DNA from: Lodderomyces elongisporus
Lineage: Eukaryota > Ascomycota > Pichiomycetes > Serinales > Debaryomycetaceae
Reading direction: 5' to 3'
DNA length: 64,000 bases
Assembly (NCBI RefSeq): GCF_030384665.1
Contig: NC_083675.1
Coordinates: forward strand, 864,001 to 928,000
Each line of letters begins with the position of its first letter. Position 1 is the first letter of the stretch. Of the stretch, positions 51,206 to 61,438 are shown in pieces. Made by a program: the position numbers and the translations under genes. The notes below the pieces were generated by a model. It ran no database searches. It saw nothing but the letters and a program-made list of their open reading frames with translations, and was not told the origin of the DNA.

Positions 51206-53815
51206 ATGAGTAATGTCAATAAGGAACAAGGGAGTCCACCACAGGGCGGAACAAATGTCCAGCAGTCGCTGCCTCAACAAACACCATCACAAGCGACTTC
51301 ACGTCCGCCACAACAAGCTCAAGCACCACCACAATCACAAGCACCACCACAATCACAATCACAATCACAAGCACCACCCCCACAACAACAACAACAACAA
51401 CAACAGCAGCAGCAGCAGCAGGTGCGAGCCAACCAACCGCAATACTCACAAGCTGATTTAAACCGAATAGTGTTGGAATATTTGAATAAGAAAGGGTATC
51501 ATAGAACCGAATCGATGTTAAGATTAGAGAGCACAAATACACCTACACCAGCCGTAGAGCCAGCAACTCCAGGAAATACAACACTAGCACCACCTGGAGA
51601 AATCACTGGTGGTAGTGCCAGTAATAGCAATAACAGGAGCACTAATACTAATACTAATACTAATACCACCAATACCACCAGCACCACCAGCACCACCAGC
51701 ACCACCAACACTAATGTCCCTGCCAATTCCACGGCCAGTACCACCACCAACTCTACTGCCAACTCTACTACCAGTACCGCGAACAATAGCAACCAATTAG
51801 CACAAGATAAAGCCGCTAAATACGAAAAAGAATTACGCGAGTTGAGGGAAAAACAAGCGAAAATTGAAAAAGAGTTGCAAGAGACGAAAGATCGTGAATT
51901 GAAGATGGCTAAGGAAGCAGATTTAAAGGAATTGAAATTGATAGAGGCAAAAACAAGAGTTGAAAATGACCCAGAAACTTATTTTACTGCGTATTCCATG
52001 TTGCGCAAATGGGTTGAATCGTCATTGGACTTGTATAAACCAGAGCTTTCACGTGTATTATACCCGCTATTTATCCACTGCTTCTTGGAGTTAATTACCA
52101 AGGGGTTCAATGCCAAGTCAAAGGAATTTTTTGACAAATACAAGTCAGATCATATGATCTTGCATGGAATGGAAGTAAAAAAATTTGCTGGTTTATCCTT
52201 ACCCGAACATCTTAAGGAAGACGACACCGCTGTGGCTTATAGGAAATACAGGTATAGGATATTGGTATCCAAGACTTCGCTCAATTTGCTATTATACTTT
52301 CTTCATGAAAACGAAGCCGTTGGTGGGTCTATCTTGATCCGTATAATCAACCAGTATTTAGACCCAGTGATTTCAAAGAATAAACCCGATAAGATTGATC
52401 AAGAGGGAGAAGCAAACCCGGAAGAGGGTATTTCAGAGTATATTGCTAATACCAATGAGTTGGAGCAGTTCAATAGTGAAAAGGAGGTTAAGTTGGGCAA
52501 AGCTCAGTTGGATCCAGAGGTTGTTAAAGAAGTTGAAGCAGAATTAAAAGTCAAGGATGAGAAATTGGAACCAGTCAATGGCAAAACACTTAACGAGGAG
52601 TTTAAAGAAATGACGAAACCAGATGCTGATTCACCAAATAAGGATACTTTACCTTTTCCAATGAAGGATTCTGCAGATATCAAAAAGTTGATTATGCAAG
52701 TGGAGGATTCGCGTTCCAAGATCAAGTTGGGTGCGATTCAAGCCAGCTACCCATCTGTGTGCATGTATACTTTCCATAATACAAACAACGACATGACATG
52801 TATTGCATTTAATGACGATTCTACATTGGTTGCTGCAGGATTCCAAGGAAGCTATATCAAGATATGGAGTCTTGATGGTAAGCCATTGCAATCGCAATCA
52901 TCATCACAAAGTAAAAAGGATAGAAAGAACCACCACTTACCAGACAATTGTAGAAAACTTATTGGACACAGTGGACCAGTTTACGGTATTTCGTTTTCTC
53001 CAGATAACAAGTTTCTCATCACTTGTTCCGAGGACAAGACGATCCGTCTTTGGTCATTGGACACTTTCACTGCGCTTGTTTCGTACAAGGGCCACAATCA
53101 GCCAGTATGGGATGTGAAATTTTCACCATTGGGCCACTATTTTGTCACATCATCGCACGATCAAACCGCACGGTTATGGGCGACTGACCATATTTACCCA
53201 TTGAGGATATTTGCAGGCCACATTAACGATGTTGACTGTGTCGAGTTTCACCCCAACTCGCATTATGTGTTTACTGGTTCTAGCGATAAGACATGCAGAA
53301 TGTGGGATGTGCAGACTGGTCATTGTGTACGTGTTTTCATGGGGCATACAAATGCAATCAACACGATTGCTGCAAGTCCCGATGGTCGATGGCTTGCGAG
53401 TGCGGGCGATGATAATGTGATTAATATCTGGGACATTGGCACGGGAAGAAGATTGAAGACGATGAAGGGCCATGGCCGTTCATCGATATACTCATTGGCA
53501 TTTTCCCGCGATGGAACTGTTTTGGTTAGTGGATCTGGCGATTGTAGTGTGAGAGTTTGGGATGTGAAAAAGAATACAAATGATGCTGGACCTGAACCTG
53601 AGGCATTGTTGAATGCCACGGGGTCTGCTAATGCAAGCGAAGCGACGGCCGAGGAGGGTGGAAAAACACAGCAACAACAACAGCAACTGAGTAGAAGAGA
53701 TGTTATTGCCAGTAGTGATCATATGGCTGCTTTTTTTACAAAAAAGACTCCTGTTTTCAAGGTGCATTTCACAAGAAGAAACCTTTGTTTCGCAGCTGGT
53801 GCATTTCAGCCATGA
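51206..53815 (+). CDS. TAF5: TFIID/SAGA subunit Taf5 (WD40)
   Basis: An 869-codon subunit shared by TFIID and SAGA, acting in nuclear RNA polymerase II transcription. Order: Gln/Pro-rich start with polyQ (about 55-72); LisH-type motif (about 80-112, YSQADLNRIVLEYLNKKGY); Thr/Asn/Ser repeat (about 140-195); charged coiled segment (200-250); TAF5 NTD2 domain (about 252-395, DPETYFTAYSMLRKWVESS); acidic linker; C-terminal WD40 propeller (about 513-869) with clear repeats such as GHSGPVYGISFSPDN, GHNQPVWDVKFSP, GHINDVDCVEFHP and GHTNAINTIAASPDG. Length is near that of baker's yeast Taf5 (798) once the repeats are discounted. The ATG at 51206 is the first in frame. Confidence 0.95.
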   Translation: MSNVNKEQGSPPQGGTNVQQSLPQQTPSQATSRPPQQAQAPPQSQAPPQSQSQSQAPPPQQQQQQQQQQQQQVRANQPQYSQADLNRIVLEYLNKKGYHRTESMLRLESTNTPTPAVEPATPGNTTLAPPGEITGGSASNSNNRSTNTNTNTNTTNTTSTTSTTSTTNTNVPANSTASTTTNSTANSTTSTANNSNQLAQDKAAKYEKELRELREKQAKIEKELQETKDRELKMAKEADLKELKLIEAKTRVENDPETYFTAYSMLRKWVESSLDLYKPELSRVLYPLFIHCFLELITKGFNAKSKEFFDKYKSDHMILHGMEVKKFAGLSLPEHLKEDDTAVAYRKYRYRILVSKTSLNLLLYFLHENEAVGGSILIRIINQYLDPVISKNKPDKIDQEGEANPEEGISEYIANTNELEQFNSEKEVKLGKAQLDPEVVKEVEAELKVKDEKLEPVNGKTLNEEFKEMTKPDADSPNKDTLPFPMKDSADIKKLIMQVEDSRSKIKLGAIQASYPSVCMYTFHNTNNDMTCIAFNDDSTLVAAGFQGSYIKIWSLDGKPLQSQSSSQSKKDRKNHHLPDNCRKLIGHSGPVYGISFSPDNKFLITCSEDKTIRLWSLDTFTALVSYKGHNQPVWDVKFSPLGHYFVTSSHDQTARLWATDHIYPLRIFAGHINDVDCVEFHPNSHYVFTGSSDKTCRMWDVQTGHCVRVFMGHTNAINTIAASPDGRWLASAGDDNVINIWDIGTGRRLKTMKGHGRSSIYSLAFSRDGTVLVSGSGDCSVRVWDVKKNTNDAGPEPEALLNATGSANASEATAEEGGKTQQQQQQLSRRDVIASSDHMAAFFTKKTPVFKVHFTRRNLCFAAGAFQP

Positions 53816-55863
53816 CTACAATAATTTGTAATATATAGAATGATTAGAAATAATGTTTGTCATATTTAGTTTTAAAACCAAAAAGGTTTATTATAGCACG
53901 AAATGTGTATTTTTTTTTTTGTCTACAGCATCGTTTTCCAGTAACATCTCATAAATGCAATGATACTATTCTTTTCACACAGCTAGAGAGTATCAAGATA
54001 CAAGTATTCACCACTCCTCATTTTCACCTTTTTCACTTTTGTGACTTTTACCATATTTACCACCTTTACCATCTTTGTCTTATTTATATATAAAAAAGCT
54101 TCTCGAATATCCGTGACTGAGTATTAAATCCAAAATGTTCTCCTCCCATCACCTCCTATTCTTTTCCCTTTTTTTTTACAGCTCATAATACCCTTTGCTT
54201 GCTACCTTGTGATGCATGTGACGGAATTAAGTACATCTGCTAATACTTGCGAATATACATCTATATTTGTTGGTGATATTATATGACCTTACGCTATATG
54301 GATAGTATGCTACCATAAATTGGTTTTCCCACGAGGTATACAAAGGCATCGAGAATTAGAGAAGTGAAAAGTTTTTTCATCTCTTCACTTACTTGTTGAA
54401 GTAGGGTTTAGTAGTTCAAATTTCTATATACATGTAGTACAATAAAGGATTATATATGTTTATCTTAAAACCACTCTTGTTTGCAGTACTCACTTATAAA
54501 ACACACACACAATCTTTGTGTTGCAAGAGTAAAGAAGGAATTATACTTTCAATATCTCTATATAATTGAAGGTCCACAAAAAAAAAAACAACGCTACCAA
54601 ATGTGCTTCGGAAAGCAATGTAAACATGAAATTTGTGATTTGTTAATGTTTCACACACATTTTCATTAGCTTGAGCAATTCCTTTTTGTGCAGAAAAGCA
54701 ATCATGAAGAAGAAGAAGATGTTATTGTTATTGTTATTATTGGTAATTTTTGGTATTGATATTGATATAGATATAGATATAGATATTGTTAGGACAATTG
54801 CGATTTAATAGATTGCTAAAAAAATGAAAAAAATTGGGATCAGGAGAATAGTAGGTGATGAGAAATTTTGTACAGTAGCAATGATAGCTTAAACCTTCCT
54901 TTTCATTATGACATAGTTGATGATTTTATTGTAATTGCGAGAGATAGAGAGCAATAAAATAATTTGCTCCATGGTTCAAGTGTTTTTTTAAATTTTTAAA
55001 AACACTTCACATCAGTTATGGAAAACCTGCCAAGCAAAAAGAACTACATCTCGCCGTATTTTGGTCTCTTGCGAGATTCAGCCGTAGAGGCTGAACAATT
55101 TGTCTCTAATAAATTTTAGAATAGTAAACACAGCAAAACCACGTATAGCTTGAAAAGATAAAGCCATTGAATATGTATATTGGAGGTTCAAAGTTTCCAA
55201 ACAGCAACAATCTTTTTTTTTTTTAATTTTTTTTTTTGCTTTTTGTTTCTTCTCTCTGTTCTCTGACGACAACCAAAGTGGAAATCAATTGGAGCCAAAG
55301 AGAGGGAGAGAGAGAGAAAGAGGGAGAGGAAAAGAAATAGACAGCAACGGCAACGGTTGTAGGAACAATCACAAAGACGATGCACACGATCTTAAACAGT
55401 ATTGAGATTCTCCATAGCCACTTATAATGAATCACATATTGACGTACCAACCTGAAATTCGTGTACCAACTCTTTCAATCACATCTTCTAATTTTTGTGC
55501 CTCTCCCCCACATTCAAAATTTAAAAAAAAAGTGATAGGAGACCACAAACTTGCTGTTTGTACGATAGCAATATAGTTGTACTCTAGAAAGGTTGGAATG
55601 GGTGAAGTGGCCAATCTTGCTTTCTTGAACCTTTTTCGACATTATTTTCTCTCTCTACAAAAGACTAAAGAGCAACCAGCTCCATCGATATATAAATAGC
55701 CTGTAAGATACTCCATATTTCACATCAAAACTTGTAGAATAAATATATTTTGTATTTACCTTTTTATTACATTCAAAAAGAAAACAAAAAACACAAGACA
55801 CATTAATACTAATCTTTTCTTTTTTTTTTAAAAACAAAATCAAAAATAATCCATAAAACGAAA
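53816..55863. other. Two-kilobase intergenic after TAF5
   Basis: No supported gene of length. A GATATAGATA-type repeat lies near 54753-54785. Near 55500-55642 (minus strand) a 42-codon ORF beginning MSKKVQESKIGHF is interrupted at a T9 run; a second frame then continues with coding-like residues (see findings). T-rich tracts occur at about 55208-55240. Confidence 0.55.
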
Positions 55864-56151
55864 ATGAAATTCACAACTATCTTTGTCGCTTCATCAGCTA
55901 TTTTCGCTTCAACTAATGCAATTAGTGCCGTCTCCAGCGCTATTGGTCAAGTCGAATCAAAAGCCGGCTCAGCAACTTCATCAGCTGCTTCTTCAGTGAA
56001 ATCTTCAGCTACAGGAAAAGCTAGTTCGTATACTTCAAGTTTGGCTTCCAGTGCCACATCGAAGGCCAAGTCTGCCACAGGTGGTGCTGCAGTTGATGCC
56101 GTTGCTCCAGTCGGTGCAGCTTTGGGAGCATTGGCCCTTGCTTTGTTATAA
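55864..56151 (+). CDS. Very small Ser/Ala-rich GPI-anchored protein
   Basis: A 95-codon protein with a signal peptide (MKFTTIFVASSAIFASTNA), a body of Ser, Ala, Thr and Lys with repeated SS(A)/KS units, and a C-terminal hydrophobic tail (VAPVGAALGALALALL) preceded by small residues suitable as a GPI attachment site. This is the layout of a GPI-anchored cell-wall or plasma-membrane protein, whose Ser/Thr would be O-mannosylated. There is no known domain. It shares plan and signal-peptide start with the gene at 58588. Long flanking regions suggest elaborate regulation. Specific function unknown. Confidence 0.75.
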   Translation: MKFTTIFVASSAIFASTNAISAVSSAIGQVESKAGSATSSAASSVKSSATGKASSYTSSLASSATSKAKSATGGAAVDAVAPVGAALGALALALL

Positions 56152-58587
56152 TTCTTTTATATAAATGAATATCAAACTGGAAGAGAAGCAGAAAAAGTTT
56201 TCCTTCATGATTTTCCAAGTTTTAATGAATACGCCATTTGAGAATGTCTTTTTTATTTGTCACTATTTCTTTTGTATTTAATATCTCTTACTTTGTTTGA
56301 TTATTTATTAATTTTTCTTTTTCTTTTTGCAGAACAAAACAATAAAATTAATCAAGTTTCATTGGACTTGATACTTCAAAAATTTCATGCAAATATCTCA
56401 TGGCTTTGTTTTGTTTTCATGGACTGTGTTTGTTGTAGCCTTAACTATCGTTCTGTTAAGGTACAGTGAGACCAAATTATGATGTGAGGAAGAAGCAAGA
56501 GGAAGAATGATGGAAAGAAGGAAGAAAAAGAATCCTCCAATTTTTGCAACCATTCTCCTTTTGTCCCCCCCCCCTCACAAAGAAAAATAAGAAGGGTCGT
56601 CTCCAGATGGTAGCACAGCAAAGTACTATATATCGGATGCTGAAATGTTGAAATGTTGACTTTGAACTTCAAACTTCAAACTTTTACCTTGTTATCTCAT
56701 TTGAATGAATGGATGATAGGTTGATACAATGTAATTTTTCAATTTTAAAAGAACTAGTTATTTTGAACAAGGATCTGAACGGTTTTCTCTTTCTGAAGTT
56801 GATGGATTTATCTAATTATTATTGTTTTTATACTTAATTTTTTAATTTTTTATTTTATTTTATTTTATTTTGGTATAAATGATTTGAGGGGCAATTGTGG
56901 CTCAATCCTCAGCTCATAAAGTTGTTTAATATTCAGTCAAGTAATTATCAACAATGCAATTGTATGGAACTTCTAGTAATTTGAACTAGAACCTAAACTT
57001 GTATAAACTTCCCTTGTTATATTAATATTACGCCTTTCAACCGCCTTAGTTGGGATTGGTTCCGCAAATCATCAAGTGAATAAATGTAATAGACAAACAA
57101 ACAGACAAATAGGCAGACAGACAAATAATTGCAATAATAAGACAAAAAAAAAAGAAAGAAAAAAGTAAAAAAAAAAGCCACTTTTCCCATTGGTTTAACT
57201 GTGTATAAGAAATGGAACTTTTTATTTCTTTACTCTAAAACCTTTCCCCACGTGTGTCGCATTTGGAAGGAAGAGGGGGAGTTGAGACGAATAGAAACAA
57301 CCAAAAGCCACTTTTGCTGCTTTCACATTAAAATTTTTTTTTACTAGTACACAGCCCTATTCTTTTTTAAAATAGGGAGTTCCTATCAAGCAATCCAGGT
57401 GAGTTTATGAGAAAGACTGGTTTCTATTCTTTACTGGATATTTCGATATTCTCAAACTTTTTATTTATTTTATATTTACTTTATATTTTGTATTTGGTTT
57501 TGAACCAAGTGCGAGAAAGGAAAATATAGATGTGCAAGCTAAAACGCGAGAAAGACGAAAGGATGGATACAAAGAGGTGGGTGGGGGAAGGGGAAGAGTT
57601 TGAACAGGAATAGACACAAATTAATAGGAAATAAAGATAGAGAAATGACAAACCGTACTTGTACACATAAGCTGGTAATGTACACATTCATTGCTACTTA
57701 TACATCGACGACACGTATTTACGCAAGAATCTTGATGGTAATGCAAATTTGTGGTTTTGGATACAAAGCCACCTAAAAGGAAGTACTAAAAATAGGAGAC
57801 AGTATAATATGGTTAGTAGCTATATTAATAGTTACTACTGTAAAAGTAACCAAGACTTTGTAACTGTAACTGTAACTGTAATAGCAGTAGCAATAGTTGT
57901 AAAGATTATAATACTGACTTGCTGGCTTGTTGACTGACGGACCGGTTAGCAAGGAAGGATTTGGAAGGTAAAAGAGGAGGAGGAGGAGGAGAAGAAGAAG
58001 GAAAAGGAGGGAACGATTTGGTGGAGGCGTTGTCATTGTTGGTTTTTCAGCTATTTGTTTTAGCATTTATTTAAGCAACACGAAACATGTGGCAGAGCTT
58101 AAACGACCAAGTTTTTTGTATTATACAAACCATTTGAGCTAAAAATAAATTGTGGAGAGCTACACAAATATCTTTTTTACAAAGTTAGAATGAATCTAAC
58201 AATCAACAGAGATTTATCATAGTCTACAAATATTCCCGCACACGTTCAAATTACTATGCTACTGAAAAAACCAAAAAAATGAAAACAACAAATATACGGA
58301 AGGTATGGCCCAATGAGGCGTAGGAGAATGAGTGATTGTGTGGGTGTGATGACAAAAAAAGGGCAAGGAAAAAGGGCAAGTTAGAAAAGAATAATAGGGG
58401 CAAGAGGATTATAAAAAGGGAACCATTTGTCTATATAATCCAATTTCAAACTCTTCTTCTTCTTCTTCTTCTTCTTCTTGCTCCTTCTTTCTTTTCTTTT
58501 TTTTTGTTCTTGTTTCTTATCACATCTTCCATTACCTTCTTACTACTCTTCTAAGAAACTACAATCACAATTTTTAAGATAATTATA
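56152..58587. other. Intergenic between the two small GPI-protein genes
   Basis: About 2.4 kb. No supported gene is seen. It contains C-runs (56566-56574), repeated CAGACAAA-like units (about 57100-57126), TAACTG repeats (about 57858-57882), an AGGAGG run on the plus strand (about 57973-57995) and a CTT repeat (58453-58479). One CCACGTGTG lies near 57250. Confidence 0.55.
58453..58479 (+). repeat. (CTT)9 repeat in the leader of the second GPI-protein gene
   Basis: Nine CTT units within a longer pyrimidine stretch, about 110 bases upstream of the start codon at 58588. Confidence 0.85.
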
Positions 58588-58971
58588 ATGAAATTCACAT
58601 CCACTGCTATATTTTCCCTTGCTGTTATGGCTGTCAATGCTGCCGACAGTTCATCTGCTGCAAGTGGTGGTGCTGTTTCCTCAGCTGTTTCAAGAGCTTC
58701 ATCAGCAGTTGCTGGTGGCTCATCAGCCTCTGATGCGTCACACGCTTCTTCAGCCTCTGAATCCAAAGCTTCAGGCTCATCATCAGCATCAGGCTCATCA
58801 GCTGCCGCTGCAGGTTCATCAGGCTCATCAAAGGCTTCCTCCACCGCATCATCCTCCTCAAAAGCTTCTTCTTCAAGTGCCGGATCATCATCCAAAGGTG
58901 ATGCTAATTATGCTGGAACCGCCGGTGCTGCCGGTGTGTTGGGTGCCATTGCAGGTGTTCTTTTGTTGTAA
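58588..58971 (+). CDS. Small Ser/Ala/Gly-rich GPI-anchored protein
   Basis: A 127-codon protein with a signal peptide (MKFTSTAIFSLAVMAVNAA), a body that is about half Ser with Ala and Gly (short SSAS and GSS units), and a hydrophobic GPI-addition tail (GTAGAAGVLGAIAGVLLL) behind a Gly/Asp/Ala/Asn cluster. It is probably an O-mannosylated cell-surface protein. It resembles the 95-codon neighbour at 55864 in plan (MKFT-type signal, Ser/Ala body, similar tail), so the two may be diverged tandem paralogs. No catalytic or adhesin domain is visible. The open frames on other strands here are by-products of the repeat composition. Confidence 0.75.
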   Translation: MKFTSTAIFSLAVMAVNAADSSSAASGGAVSSAVSRASSAVAGGSSASDASHASSASESKASGSSSASGSSAAAAGSSGSSKASSTASSSSKASSSSAGSSSKGDANYAGTAGAAGVLGAIAGVLLL

Positions 58972-59263
58972 GAGATGGTAACATTTACTCTTCTACATAT
59001 ATTGCTATATTATATTTTGACCAATTAAATAAACTAACAAAAAAAATTTGATTTAAGTTAGATTTGAGATTACCTTTTTTAAATTGTAGGTTTTTGTTCT
59101 TTTCTACCCGTTGTGTATGTGAAAACAAAGTTGGTATTGCTCATAATTTGCAACCATAAAGGTTATGGACCATCAACATTTCACACTCTCCGCACCCCCT
59201 TCTCTTTTCTCTTTTGCTCTCCCTCACCAACGCATAAAACGAAAATTTACGAGCAGTCACAAA

Positions 59264-59295
<32 letters not shown>

Positions 59296-61009
59296 AAGAA
59301 GGAATTGTATTTTTCTTGGCAACGGTTCATATCCCAAATCTACCGCATTCAATCATGATACTATTTGATAAGTACAATCAGAACTCATATTTCTTGACAC
59401 GAGATCATTTTCCTAATAGAACAGATGTCCTTGAAATATACCTAACTGAGGTTGAGCTGGCACCATCTGTTCTGCCTACAAGGTTTCCAAAAGGTTAATT
59501 TAACAGTGTTTATTAAAAAAGGCAGAGATACCTTTTCTCGTCTCCTATTTTGAGTCTAAAAATTGTTCTATTTTTGGGATATTTCTATATGTATATATAA
59601 ATTCTATTTCTAATTTTTTCAATGCCTTTTTTTTTGGGTGGGTGGGTGTAATTGTGAATACCAAGCCTCGTTTCTATTAACCAGCAGAAAAATATCGTGT
59701 TTTGATAGAGTACAAATCACTATTTTCAAATACACAGCTCTTTTATATTTCTAATTATATCCATTTTGATGTAGAAGGTCTCTACAGGTGTTGCGTACAC
59801 ACTATAAATGGTGGAGTGAGGTGCAGAAGGGGGGGGGATGGTGAATGGAAGGTGTAAAAAAAGACGACAACAACAAAGCAGGAGAACTTGAAGAAAAGGT
59901 GACAGCATGTAGGGGCAGAAAAAAAAAAGTGGAAGCAGACTGCTCGCCTAACATTCAAAAGACGAATGTGTACTGAAGAACACAAGCAAAGGAATATAGC
60001 AATGTCACTTTTTAATCATTTTCTAAATTTATTCAAAACTCTATTTTTAGTTTCTCTTCTCCCGAATATAGGAGGCGTAGTATTTTGTTAAAAAAAAAGA
60101 AATAGAGAGAAACCAAAAGACAAAAAACAGGGATGTCAGTGTGTTGCTCTACTATTTATTAGATCAAAGAAATTCCACGACTTTATGGTTTATTGACATT
60201 TAACTTGTTTTGCACTTTGGTTATCTTTGGCATACAAATTTGTTACACCTAGAAAATATAATAGACAAGGTAGTGAACATAAAGTTGTTTACTTTTAAAT
60301 GTTTGCCATACTCATTTGTTTCATTGTTCCAAAACAGTGTTGTAACAAATTTCTTAAATGTGAAGGGTAAAGATGGGGTTTCAACGTAGCTTCTATTCAC
60401 TTGATTCTTTTTTTTTTTTTTTTGGGAAAAGAAAGAGTTGTGTTTTTTCTTTATGTCAAAAATATTTAAATAACAATTTAAAGTCTGGCATTTTTATGAT
60501 TCTATATAATTGTGATAAGTTTATTTTACCACTTTTGGTTCCTATTTATATAAACCGGATTCCATTTGAAGTTTCCAATTTCCTATGTCGTATATTATTT
60601 GCCATGTTACTACTTGATAGGAGCGCGGGTACAAGGCGTCAAGTGTGTATTACACTGTGACAAAATTACTATGTTTTGCTCTGTTTTGCTCTGTTTTGAT
60701 TTGATTTGATTTATTTTGTTTTTAGATTCCAACATGCGTGGTCGATATCACCATCTTATACAAAGAAAGTAGTTCTCGTAAACTGTTAGATGGCCAACCA
60801 AGATTTGCAGCCAAAAGAACAATAATTGTATGAAAGATTGCCCCCCCTCCCAACTCCACCCCACTTTGTTGATACAAGTTATTCAACTGTCAAGCACAAG
60901 ACTTAAGTCTTGTGTCTGTGTGTAATAGACTAAATGGGCTGAGTCATCAATTGAGTAAACTACACTTGGCAAAGCTTCCATTTAACAAATTGTACCAAAA
61001 GCGGATATA
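58972..61009. other. Intergenic left of the LTR element
   Basis: About 2 kb. No supported gene is seen. It has an AG repeat (59264-59290), a G-run (59829-59838), a C-run (60841-60848), T-runs (60408-60423) and GTTTTGCTCT/GATTT repeats (about 60672-60712). Confidence 0.6.
59264..59290 (+). repeat. (AG)13 microsatellite
   Basis: A perfect AG dinucleotide run of about 27 bases in intergenic DNA. Confidence 0.95.
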
Positions 61010-61365
61010 TGTCACATACAGGGCATCTACGAGGTGATTAAGCTCGCTACCAACCCATAGGTAGCTCCTTTACTAACCTCTTGTAGAACACCTGAAGGAC
61101 CGTACCATCTTGTCATCCCGAGTTTATCCGCCTCTGGGCATCAGACTAGCGATCTGCATATACGCTAGCCAATTAGAGAGCCGGTACTTTCCCGAGATAG
61201 ACATTGTGCTACGTCTTCTGAGGTTGTTGAGAAGAGCTTAAATAGCCACCAAGATCCCAGTTAGATAGACCTCCTCGATATATACTTCTAGAGGACAACT
61301 TTAGAGTAGATAGCTTTAGATCAACTAACTCTCAGTATAATAACGTTCTAATGTTATATCTTTAG
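61010..61365 (+). repeat. 5' LTR (minimum extent)
   Basis: The direct repeat starts with TGT. The matched part ends at 61365 only because the window ends in the other copy; the true end is probably a few bases further on, near a CACACA (61368-61374). It contains a GCTACC...GGTAGC hairpin within a longer GAGGT...ACCTC pairing near its start, and a TTAAATAG TATA-like box (61238-61245) for transcription toward the ORF. Confidence 0.9.
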
Positions 61366-61438
61366 TTCACACACAAAACTAAGTAATATCACTATTACTG
61401 TTCAGACATAAGCATACCGAACACTACTTATCTCTGAC

